A DNA stretch of 11,696 nt from an uncultured Oscillochloris sp. (GTDB lineage Bacteria > Chloroflexota > Chloroflexia > Chloroflexales > Chloroflexaceae): NCBI GenBank assembly GCA_903877945.1, contig CAIRFY010000231.1:1-11696 (forward strand), read 5' to 3'. Below the pieces are notes generated by a model. The model had not been told where the DNA came from, did no database searches, and worked only from the letters and a program-made list of their open reading frames with translations. Below are positions 1 through 6,164 of the stretch, piece by piece. The translations under genes were made by a program, and so were the position numbers. Numbering within the stretch: position 1 is the first letter of the stretch; every line of letters begins with the position of its first letter.

Positions 1-220
<220 letters not shown>

Positions 221-345
221 GACAAGGTTTCAGGTGCCAGGTTTACAGTTCGTAGCGCGGGCTTCCTGCCTGCGGTGGTACTCCTGACCGCCTGGAAGGC
301 GGCGCTACGGTCGCGGCAAACTGTAAAGCTGTTCTGAACCTTGTC
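221..345 (+). repeat. Palindromic element, type A (copy 1, GTAGCGC core)
   Basis: This is a 125 bp imperfect palindrome. Its ends are GACAAGG (221-227) and CCTTGTC (339-345), and the arms stay complementary inward to ...TTTACAGT / ACTGTAAAGC.... The core is a separate hairpin: CGTAGCGC at 251-258 pairs with GCGCTACG at 302-309, with further imperfect pairing inside. It is bordered on both sides by TAA (218-220 and 346-348). The outer arms match the second type A copy at 6003-6131 almost base for base, but the core is unrelated. No ORF of interest lies inside. The short size, inverted ends and flanking trinucleotide suggest a non-autonomous (MITE-like) mobile element. Confidence 0.8.
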
Positions 346-348
346 TAA

Positions 349-477
349 GGCATGTTTCAAAATGGGCACATTCAGCTTTATAGTCTTGCGATGATGCGCC
401 GAGGCGATGAGGCGCTCATATCGAGTCATCGCCTCATCGCCTCGGCGCTGAACTGTCACGCTAGATTGAAACATGCC
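349..477 (+). repeat. Palindromic element, type B (copy 1)
   Basis: This is a 129 bp palindrome bounded by GGCATGTTTCA (349-359) and TGAAACATGCC (467-477). Its centre is a perfect 19 bp stem (396-414 with 430-448) around a 15 nt loop and contains the ATGAGGCG-type octamer. It is flanked by TAA at 346-348 and 478-480, both shared with the neighbouring elements. The same element occurs in the opposite orientation at 5871-5999. Transcribed, it would form a very stable hairpin. Confidence 0.8.
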
Positions 478-480
478 TAA

Positions 481-582
481 GACATGGTACAGAACAGCTT
501 GACAGTTTGGCGATGCGGCGATGTGGCGATACAGTCGCATCCTCGCCTCATTGCCACGTTGTAAAGCCGTTCTGAAACATGC
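481..582 (+). repeat. Palindromic element, diverged third copy
   Basis: This is a 102 bp imperfect palindrome that follows the type B copy after a TAA. The left arm begins GACATGGTACAGAACAGC and the right arm reads, in reverse complement, GCATGTTTCAGAACGGC. The arms carry several mismatches, and the core has irregular GGCGATG-type repeats (508-530). The right border is TTAA (583-586). It looks like an older, decayed or hybrid member: its left end is type A-like (GACA) and its right end type B-like (GCATGTTTCA). Confidence 0.7.
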
Positions 583-804
583 TTAAGGAAAGGATGGTGG
601 AGAGTATACCAATCCTCATAAGAGCCGTAAGAAGGAGACCAAGCTTCTGCTAAGTGAAGCCTGGACTCGTCCTCGCGGATTTAAGAGGACTGCTGTATCA
701 ATACGAAGTGCGTGTAACTCACTGCGAGAACTTTACACAACACCAGGGTATCTATCTACGTACACACTCATTCCTGTCGTACCTACATACTGCGTAAGGT
801 GAGT
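583..804 (+). promoter_or_regulatory. Leader region of the chemosensory operon
   Basis: This gene-free stretch between the repeat block and the receptor gene is AT-richer than the rest of the window and must hold the operon's promoter if the operon has its own. A TTTACA at 732-737 resembles a -35 box, but no TATAAT-like box sits at a normal distance; TATCTA at 749-754 is too close. I therefore cannot name the promoter. A small hairpin (GTCCTC 669-674 with GAGGAC 685-690) is present. The region ends in AAGG (796-799), a ribosome binding site five bases before ATG 805. Confidence 0.35.
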
Positions 805-2598
805 ATGAACCTCTCAATTCGCTTAAAACTCTTAGCTGTCGTCGGAATGAGCCTGGTACTCCTGTTGGTACTAGGCATCTTCGCGCTCTCCCAGATGAGC
901 GAGATGAACGCACGGGCCGCCTTCGTGGGCGAAAAAAGTATCCCTACCCTCAATACAGCCTCTGACATACGCCGGATTGTGAACCGCTACCGAGCGCTCC
1001 AGGGATCGTTCCTGATCATGTCTTCCCAAGACCTAACGCGTGTGACGGATGAACTGGCCCTTCAAGAGAGGGATATGGCCGTACTGCTCCGCAGTTACGA
1101 GGGCATGATGACCACCGACCAGAAGGAGCAGCAGGCATACAACACAATTGTTACCCAGTGGACCGACTTTGTCAGTCAGACCCACAGCTTGATTCTGACA
1201 ACGGCTAACAGTGTCAGCATAACGGACAAGGGAACTGCTTTCAATGCACTCGAAAATGAATTTCAGTCCCTCGTCACGAGTACCACCACGCTGCGCGATA
1301 TTGTTGGCACTCGAACTGACGAAGCCATGCGCAGTGCGCAATCTGCCTACGACGGCTCGCGCACACTGCTGATCGGCAGCATCGCACTGTCCATCCTCTC
1401 GTCTGCCATCGTTGGCGTGTTTGTCTCGACGCTGATTGTCCGCAACATCAGTTTGCTCACCCGCGCCGTTGCCGCCGTCGCCGCTGGCAACTTGGATCAG
1501 CAGATCACACTGCACAGCCGTGATGAACTGAACACCTTGGCGAATGGGCTGAACCAGATGACCGAGAACCTGCGTGCGACGAAGGCCACCGAGCGCGAGA
1601 TTCGTGTCGAGATCCAGCGGGTCGTGACCCACTACAGCGGGTTTATTACCCGTATTGCCACTGGCGACCTGACCTCACGTATCGAGGAGCAGGGCGATAT
1701 CGAACTGCGCCGGATCGGCACCGACCTGAACAAGATGGTCGATGGCTTGCACCAGATCACCTCGCAGACCCAGCAGGCTGCCGCAAGTATCGCGGCGGCA
1801 GCAGCCGAAATCCTGGCTGCTACCACCCAGCAGGCTGCCTCTGCCACCGAGCAGTCGGTCGCCATCACCCAGACATCTACCACCATCGATGAGGTCAAGG
1901 CCATCGCCATCCAGACGGCCCAGCAGGCCGCTCAGGTAGCCCACGATAGCCAGGTCGCCCTGAATGTGGCGCGCGAAGGTACTGGCTCGGTTGAGGAGAC
2001 GGTCGTCGGCATGGGCCAGATCCGTTCCCGCGTCGAGAGCATCGCCGATACCATCCTGGCCCTCGCGGAGCAGACCCAGGCGATTGGCATGATTATCACC
2101 ACGGTGAGCGATCTCGCCGACCAGAGCAATCTGCTGGCGCTGAACGCCGCAATCGAGGCCGCCCGCGCCGGTGAGCAGGGCCGTAGCTTCGCCGTCGTCG
2201 CCCAACATGTGCGTGACCTAGCCGACCGCTCGAAGGGGGCCACCCAGCAGGTGCGCGAGATTCTTATGGAGATCCAGAAGGCCACTAACACCGCTGTGCT
2301 GGTGACCGAGGAAGGCACCAAGGGTGTCGAGTCCGGCGCACGCCTCGCCAAGCAGGCTGGTCAGGTGATCCACCGCATCGCCGCCGAGGTCGAGGGCGGT
2401 GCTCAGGCCAACGTGCAAATGGCCGCTGCCGCGCAGCAACAGACGGCGGGCATGGAGCAGATCGGTCAGGCCATGGGCAATATTCAGCAGGCTACCACCC
2501 AGACGATGGTCAGCACGCGCCAGGCTGAGCGCGCCGCCCAGGATCTGCACACGCTTGCCCAGTCTCTCCAGCGCACCATCTCCGCCTATCGATTGTAG
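805..2598 (+). CDS. Methyl-accepting chemotaxis protein (transmembrane receptor)
   Basis: This is the input receptor of the chemosensory pathway. It sits in the inner membrane and controls CheA through CheW. A first membrane helix spans about residues 7-29. A periplasmic helical segment of ~155 residues (about 30-186) looks like a four-helix-bundle (4HB_MCP) ligand domain. The second membrane helix is at about 187-210, a HAMP domain at about 210-264, and a second HAMP-like unit at about 275-325 (TRIATGDLTSRI...LRRIGTDLNKMVDGL). The signalling coiled coil follows. Its hairpin tip (about 436-474) carries NLLALNAAIEAARAGEQGRS, nearly the family consensus, so contact with CheA/CheW should be normal. 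There is no C-terminal CheR-tethering pentapeptide. I chose ATG 805 over GTG 799 because AAGG at 796-799 sits five bases before the ATG and would overlap the GTG. The stop lies inside a heptad-repeat element. The ligand is unknown. Confidence 0.93.
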   Translation: MNLSIRLKLLAVVGMSLVLLLVLGIFALSQMSEMNARAAFVGEKSIPTLNTASDIRRIVNRYRALQGSFLIMSSQDLTRVTDELALQERDMAVLLRSYEGMMTTDQKEQQAYNTIVTQWTDFVSQTHSLILTTANSVSITDKGTAFNALENEFQSLVTSTTTLRDIVGTRTDEAMRSAQSAYDGSRTLLIGSIALSILSSAIVGVFVSTLIVRNISLLTRAVAAVAAGNLDQQITLHSRDELNTLANGLNQMTENLRATKATEREIRVEIQRVVTHYSGFITRIATGDLTSRIEEQGDIELRRIGTDLNKMVDGLHQITSQTQQAAASIAAAAAEILAATTQQAASATEQSVAITQTSTTIDEVKAIAIQTAQQAAQVAHDSQVALNVAREGTGSVEETVVGMGQIRSRVESIADTILALAEQTQAIGMIITTVSDLADQSNLLALNAAIEAARAGEQGRSFAVVAQHVRDLADRSKGATQQVREILMEIQKATNTAVLVTEEGTKGVESGARLAKQAGQVIHRIAAEVEGGAQANVQMAAAAQQQTAGMEQIGQAMGNIQQATTQTMVSTRQAERAAQDLHTLAQSLQRTISAYRL

Positions 2599-2769
2599 AT
2601 TGTTGATTGCAGATTGTTGATTGTCGCAACCCTCTTGCAGCTATGAAAGGGAGTCAAGGCTTTAGCCGATTGAAGCCTTGACTTCCCCATCACAACCGGG
2701 ATGTAACAGCTATTGTAGTTTTGACTGCACGGTGTCACATCAACAATCCGCAATCCGCAATCTGTAATC
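2591..2769. repeat. Heptad-bounded inverted-repeat element with central hairpin
   Basis: This is a 179 bp element between the receptor gene and cheA. The left end is five tandem heptamers of the form GATTGNN (2591-2625). The right end is four heptamers in reverse complement, NNYAATC (2742-2769). In the middle, AGTCAAGGCTT (2652-2662) pairs with AAGCCTTGACT (2673-2683), extendable by a G-T and two G-C pairs. The hairpin is not followed by a T run, so it is not a classical intrinsic terminator, though it could attenuate transcription or affect mRNA stability. The left heptads overlap the last codons and stop of the receptor gene; cheA's ribosome binding site begins five bases after the right heptads. 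Heptad tandem repeats of this style occur in filamentous phototrophs; I cannot assign a family. Confidence 0.75.
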
Positions 2770-2784
2770 ACACGAAGGCTTCCT

Positions 2785-5298
2785 ATGTTCACAGATGCTG
2801 ACATTATGGCCCAGGTGCTCGCCGCTTTTCGCGCCGAGCAGGCCGAGCATCGTCAGGCGGCTGGCGAGATCTTGCTGGAATTGGAGCGCGACCCGACTCA
2901 TCCGCAGCGGAAGGAGTTGCTGGATCAGCTTTTCCGCGAAGCCCATAGCCTCAAAGGTGGTGCCCGTGCCGCCGGGTTGCTGGATGTCGAACAGCTTGCG
3001 CACTGCATTGAGGATGTGTTCGCTGCCGCACGCGATGGTCAGCTTGAACTGAGCCCATCGGTGTGTGACCCGATCTACGCGGGACTTGATGCGGTTGGCG
3101 TCCTGATGGCCCGCTACGATGCCGGTATACCGGCTGACCTTACACCCTACCAATCCCTGCTCGATACACTCGCTGGGACTCTTAGCGGTGGATCTACATC
3201 ATCTGCGCCCGCGCTCGTTTCTGTGTCAGTGCCCGTGTTTATGCAAACGCCCGCGTCTGTGCCCGCGCCCGTGTTTATGCAAACGCCCGCGTCTGTGCCC
3301 GCGCCCGTGTTTATGCAAACGCCCGAGCCTGCGCCCGCGCCCGTGTTTATGCAAACGCCCGAGCCTGCGCCCGTGCCCGTGCCCGCGCCCGAGCGGACTC
3401 CTGTGCTTGTGCCTACGATAGTGCCAGCGAGCGTATCAGAAATCGTGGCCGAGTCAAAGCTGATGTCCACGCAGCCCCGCCATGGCGAGGATTCGGCGAC
3501 GGTACGTCTGCCTACCAGTGTACTCGACAGCCTGCTTAACGAGGCTGGCGAACTGATGACCTGCACGCTCCGTGCCCACGAGGCTGCCCGCGAGGCCGCC
3601 ACACTGGCGGACCTGCCCGCCCGCTGGCGGCGGACGTGGCGGCGCATCGGCCCACGGATTGCCCGCCTCCGTGCGGAACCTTCCGCCATACGCCCGATTG
3701 TCCATCATCCAGACTTGTCCACGAGCGTGGTCCCCAACCCTACCAGTATCACCGCGTGGCAACCCCGTGATCTGATCGAGGCGCTGGAACAGGCCAATGA
3801 CTTGCTTGGCGAGATCAGTGCCACGATGGTTCGGATTGCCCGCCAATCGGCCGAGGATCACTCCCGTCTCGCCGCTGTCACAGATCGGCTCCACGATCAG
3901 GTGCGGCGCACTCGTATGCAGCCGCTGGCCACGCTCTTCCCGCCCTTGCGCCTCCAACTCCGCGAGATGGCCCGTAATGCGGGCAAGCGTATCGAGATGA
4001 GTGTGGATGATGGCGGCGCGGAGGCGGATCGCCAGGTACTCGACCAACTGCGCGAGGTGTTGCTCCACCTCCTACGTAACGCCGCTGACCACGGGATCGA
4101 GCTGCCCGCGCAGCGCATCGCCGCCGGCAAGCCCGATGTGGGTACGGTGACGATTAGCGCCGAAGTGAGCGGCGACCACCTAAACATCCAACTCAGCGAC
4201 GATGGAACCGGGGTGAATCTGGCGGCGGTACGCGCTCGTGCTGGGTCGGTCGGCATGATCGCCGATGTTGACCAGGCCAGCGAAGCGGATCTCCTCGACA
4301 TGATCTTCCTGCCGGGCTTCTCCACACGCCATACAGTCAGCGAGATCTCGGGGCGAGGCGTGGGCCTTGATGTCGTCCGTACCCTTGTTGAGCGCATGCG
4401 TGGGCATGTGTCGGTGTGTAACCATCCCGGTAGGGGGGCCGACTTCCTAATCAGCGTGCCGATCTCGCTGGCTCGTTCCCACGGGCTGCTGCTGCGCGCC
4501 GCCGATGCCGTGTATGTGCTGCCCCTCGACGCGATCCAGCGGATTGTCGCCATCGCCCCTACCCAGATCCGTCACCTTGAGGGCCGACCGGTGCTACGGC
4601 TTGATGATCGGCCTATGCCCGTGGTGTCCCTCGCCGATCTGCTGGGCATGCCCCAGCTTACGGCGACCCCCGGCGGACTCGCCCTGATCCTCGGCAGCGG
4701 CGAGCGCCAGGTGGCATGCCAGATCGATGCCGTGCTTGGCGAACAGGAATTAGTCATCCACCGCCTACCCTCGCCTCTGGTGCGCGTCCGCTTTATCTCC
4801 GGGGCCACGATCCTCGCTGACGGTCAGGTGGTGCCCATTCTGGATGTCGTCGATCTTGTGCGGGCCGCCGCCGGAATCCACCGTGCCCCACCCCCTGCCC
4901 CTAAGATCGAAGAGGTGCGCCGCGCTCCAATGGTGCTGGTCGCCGATGATTCGATCACCACACGCACGCTGGAAAAGAACATCCTCGAAGCTGCGGGCTA
5001 CAGCGTCCGGCTTGCTACCGACGGCCAAGAGGCACTTGACCTGCTACGATCAATGGCGGACAATGGGGGTTGTGATCTGCTTCTCAGCGATGTCGATATG
5101 CCTCGACTCAACGGTTTCGATCTGACCCGCCAGGTGCGTGGAGACGTGAAGTTGCGCCATCTGCCGGTGGTGCTGGTTACGTCCCTCGATAGCGCGGGCG
5201 ACCGCGAGCGGGGTGTGGCAGCCGGGGCCGACGCCTACATCATCAAGCGTGCATTCGACCAGCAGGCGCTTCTTGATATTATTGGCCGGCTGGTCTGA
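2785..5298 (+). CDS. cheA: Hybrid chemotaxis histidine kinase CheA with C-terminal receiver
   Basis: This is the central kinase. It autophosphorylates on His using ATP and passes phosphate to receiver domains. Domain order: HPt/P1 with REAHSLKGG, phospho-His at about 54; a Pro/Ala linker (about 135-225) with four 12-residue repeats; P3 dimerisation from about 236 (VRLPTSVLDSLLNEAGEL); P4 ATPase with N box LLRNAADHG (N432, H436), G1 DDGTG (472-476), F box (about 505-513) and G2 GRGVGLD (523-529); CheW-like P5 from about 559; and a receiver from about 716 with acidic pair D721/D722, phosphoacceptor D769 (LLSDVDMP) and K821. The usual Pro after that Lys is replaced (KRAF). No recognisable P2 domain for binding CheY/CheB is visible; the repeat linker sits in its place. 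GAAGG at 2774-2778 supports the start. The CheA-REC fusion resembles FrzE. Without a separate cheY nearby, the fused receiver is either the output or a phosphate sink. Confidence 0.96.
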   Translation: MFTDADIMAQVLAAFRAEQAEHRQAAGEILLELERDPTHPQRKELLDQLFREAHSLKGGARAAGLLDVEQLAHCIEDVFAAARDGQLELSPSVCDPIYAGLDAVGVLMARYDAGIPADLTPYQSLLDTLAGTLSGGSTSSAPALVSVSVPVFMQTPASVPAPVFMQTPASVPAPVFMQTPEPAPAPVFMQTPEPAPVPVPAPERTPVLVPTIVPASVSEIVAESKLMSTQPRHGEDSATVRLPTSVLDSLLNEAGELMTCTLRAHEAAREAATLADLPARWRRTWRRIGPRIARLRAEPSAIRPIVHHPDLSTSVVPNPTSITAWQPRDLIEALEQANDLLGEISATMVRIARQSAEDHSRLAAVTDRLHDQVRRTRMQPLATLFPPLRLQLREMARNAGKRIEMSVDDGGAEADRQVLDQLREVLLHLLRNAADHGIELPAQRIAAGKPDVGTVTISAEVSGDHLNIQLSDDGTGVNLAAVRARAGSVGMIADVDQASEADLLDMIFLPGFSTRHTVSEISGRGVGLDVVRTLVERMRGHVSVCNHPGRGADFLISVPISLARSHGLLLRAADAVYVLPLDAIQRIVAIAPTQIRHLEGRPVLRLDDRPMPVVSLADLLGMPQLTATPGGLALILGSGERQVACQIDAVLGEQELVIHRLPSPLVRVRFISGATILADGQVVPILDVVDLVRAAAGIHRAPPPAPKIEEVRRAPMVLVADDSITTRTLEKNILEAAGYSVRLATDGQEALDLLRSMADNGGCDLLLSDVDMPRLNGFDLTRQVRGDVKLRHLPVVLVTSLDSAGDRERGVAAGADAYIIKRAFDQQALLDIIGRLV
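3235..3378 (+). repeat. Four 36 bp tandem repeats in the cheA linker
   Basis: Four in-frame 36 bp units begin at GTGTTT 3235, 3271, 3307 and 3343. They encode VFMQTP followed by ASVPAP or EPAPAP/EPAPVP (residues 151-198). The units are almost identical in DNA: the first two share the ASVPAP version and the last two the EPAP version, which suggests recent slippage or unequal exchange. The array lengthens the flexible tether between the phosphotransfer (HPt) domain and the kinase core. Because the unit is a multiple of three, copy number can vary without breaking the gene. Confidence 0.9.
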
Positions 5299-5301
5299 GC
5301 A

Positions 5302-5421
5302 GAGCGAGGCATCTATGATTCACGCCATGTCCACCTTGCCCGAGCTTGCTGTCACCCTGCGGAGCGGGGCGTCTATGATTCAATCTCCGTCTGCCTTGCC
5401 CGAACTGGTCGTCACTTTACG
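5302..5421 (+). repeat. 60 bp tandem duplication of the cheW start region
   Basis: Bases 5302-5361 and 5362-5421 align without gaps, with about 44 of 60 identical by hand count. Each copy has a GAGCGRGGC ribosome-binding stretch, then TCT, then ATGATTCA, then codons for (L)PEL.VTLR. The duplication therefore copies both the translation signal and the first ~17 codons of cheW. It stays in frame and gives two start codons exactly 20 codons apart (5315 and 5375). The divergence is largely in third positions, so it is not brand new. Confidence 0.8.
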
Positions 5422-5806
5422 CATCGGACGGCAGCACTACGCCCTGCCCCTGGAATCTGTTAGCCAGGTGGTGCGTTTACCTGACCTGACAGACATCGCC
5501 GGTGCGCCGCCGGTTCTTGCGGGTGTGCTCAACCTGCGCGGCACCTTCCTGCCGGTACTCGACGGCCACGTTCTGATCAATATTCCGTCCACCCACTCAC
5601 TCGATAGCAGCATCCTGGTGATCGCCTTTGACGGTGCGCCCATCCTTGGCCTGCTGGTTGATGAGGTAGAAGAAGTTCAGCATATCTCCGTCGCACAGAT
5701 TGTCAATCTGAGCAACGGGGCAGCCTTTATCCGTGGAATCTTGCGCGATGGTGATCGCTCTATCATCCTCATTGACCCGGTTGCACTGCGACTGGTCATC
5801 GCATAG
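5315..5806 (+). CDS. cheW: Chemotaxis coupling protein CheW
   Basis: CheW is the soluble adaptor that joins the receptor tip to the P5 domain of CheA. From ATG 5315 the product is 163 residues, with a single CheW domain from about residue 25 (ELVVTLRIGRQHYALPLESV) to the end (IILIDPVALRLV). Typical features are PPVLAGVLNLRGTFLPVLD and GLLVDEVEEV. The first 20 residues are an imperfect copy of the next 20, and the domain proper begins in the second copy. ATG 5375 (143 residues) is therefore an equally plausible, perhaps ancestral, start; both have a GAGG/GGGG-type ribosome site. The open frame continues upstream into cheA but without CheW homology, so longer starts are rejected. It lies 16 bases after the cheA stop, presumably co-transcribed. 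Confidence 0.92.
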   Translation: MIHAMSTLPELAVTLRSGASMIQSPSALPELVVTLRIGRQHYALPLESVSQVVRLPDLTDIAGAPPVLAGVLNLRGTFLPVLDGHVLINIPSTHSLDSSILVIAFDGAPILGLLVDEVEEVQHISVAQIVNLSNGAAFIRGILRDGDRSIILIDPVALRLVIA

Positions 5807-5870
5807 AAAAAGTCCGTCGGGTGTAGCAACTCAGGAGCGCCGCAAGATATTGCCTCGCTTCATCGCTAAG
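5807..5870. other. Gene-free stretch between cheW and the repeat block
   Basis: With the two and a half palindromic elements that follow, this forms a 358-base gap between cheW and cheB. I see no terminator with a T run and no clear promoter in it. TGCCTCGCTTCATCGCTAAG near its end resembles a decayed piece of the octamer-rich cores of the neighbouring elements. Confidence 0.35.
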
Positions 5871-5999
5871 GGATGGTTCAATCCAGCGTGACAGTTCAGC
5901 GATGAAACGATGACGCGGTGAGGCGTTCCGTATCGCCTCATCGCCTCATCGCCTCATCGCAAGACTGTAAAGCTGAATGTACCCATTTTGAAACATGCC
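5871..5999 (-). repeat. Palindromic element, type B (copy 2, inverted)
   Basis: This is the second copy of the element at 349-477, in the opposite orientation. Its right end, read in reverse complement, begins GGCATGTTTCAAAATGGG and continues with the same CATTCAGCTTTA.AGTCTTGCGATG stretch as the left end of copy 1. Its left end (GGATGGTTCAATCCAGCGTGACAGTTCAGCG region) matches the reverse complement of copy 1's right end. It contains three perfect CGCCTCAT octamers (5934-5957). It is flanked by TAA at 5868-5870 and 6000-6002. The flank is still TAA although the element is flipped, so TAA behaves as target site and not as part of the inverted ends. Confidence 0.8.
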
Positions 6000-6002
6000 T
6001 AA

Positions 6003-6131
6003 GACAAGGTTTCAGGTGTCAGGTTTCAGCTTTACAGTGTGGTGATGAGGCGATGAGGCGATGAGGCGATGCTATCGCATCCTCGCGTCCTCGCGTCTCC
6101 GCCACACTGTAAAGCTGTTCTGAACCTTGTC
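6003..6131 (+). repeat. Palindromic element, type A (copy 2, octamer core)
   Basis: This is a 129 bp element with ends GACAAGG (6003-6009) and CCTTGTC (6125-6131), and arms nearly identical to copy 1 at 221-345 (GACAAGGTTTCAGGTGYCAG on the left, ACTGTAAAGCTGTTCTGAAC on the right). Its core is quite different: three tandem ATGAGGCG octamers (6045-6068) facing a diverged complementary arm. It is flanked by TAA at 6000-6002 and 6132-6134. Confidence 0.8.
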
Positions 6132-6134
6132 TAA

Positions 6135-6158
6135 ACTGTAAAGCTGATCTGAGTCATC
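6135..6158 (+). repeat. Isolated half-arm of a palindromic element
   Basis: ACTGTAAAGCTGATCTGAGT directly after the TAA of the preceding element matches the right arm of type A (ACTGTAAAGCTGTTCTGAAC) with few changes, and is followed by TTAA at 6159-6162. It has no left partner, so it is a truncated remnant. It ends six bases before the cheB start codon, so it forms part of the cheB leader. Confidence 0.6.
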
Positions 6159-6164
6159 TTAACT

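Noticed and set aside
221..582. Possible CRISPR array
   Set aside because: The units are whole palindromes joined by TAA, not identical short repeats separated by unique spacers, and one copy elsewhere is inverted. No cas genes are present.
2626..2690. CRISPR-repeat-like or terminator-like hairpin between the receptor and cheA
   Set aside because: It is a single copy, so not an array, and there is no T run after the stem. It is better treated as the core of the heptad-bounded element.
3147..3689. Long minus-strand open frames antisense to cheA, cheR and the receptor
   Set aside because: They are shadows of GC-rich coding sequence on the plus strand. The plus-strand frames have clear conserved domains; the antisense products show none.
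5213..5314. Upstream extension of cheW into the cheA gene
   Set aside because: The extra residues overlap the CheA receiver in another frame and have no CheW character. The ribosome sites at 5302-5310 and 5362-5370 mark the real starts.
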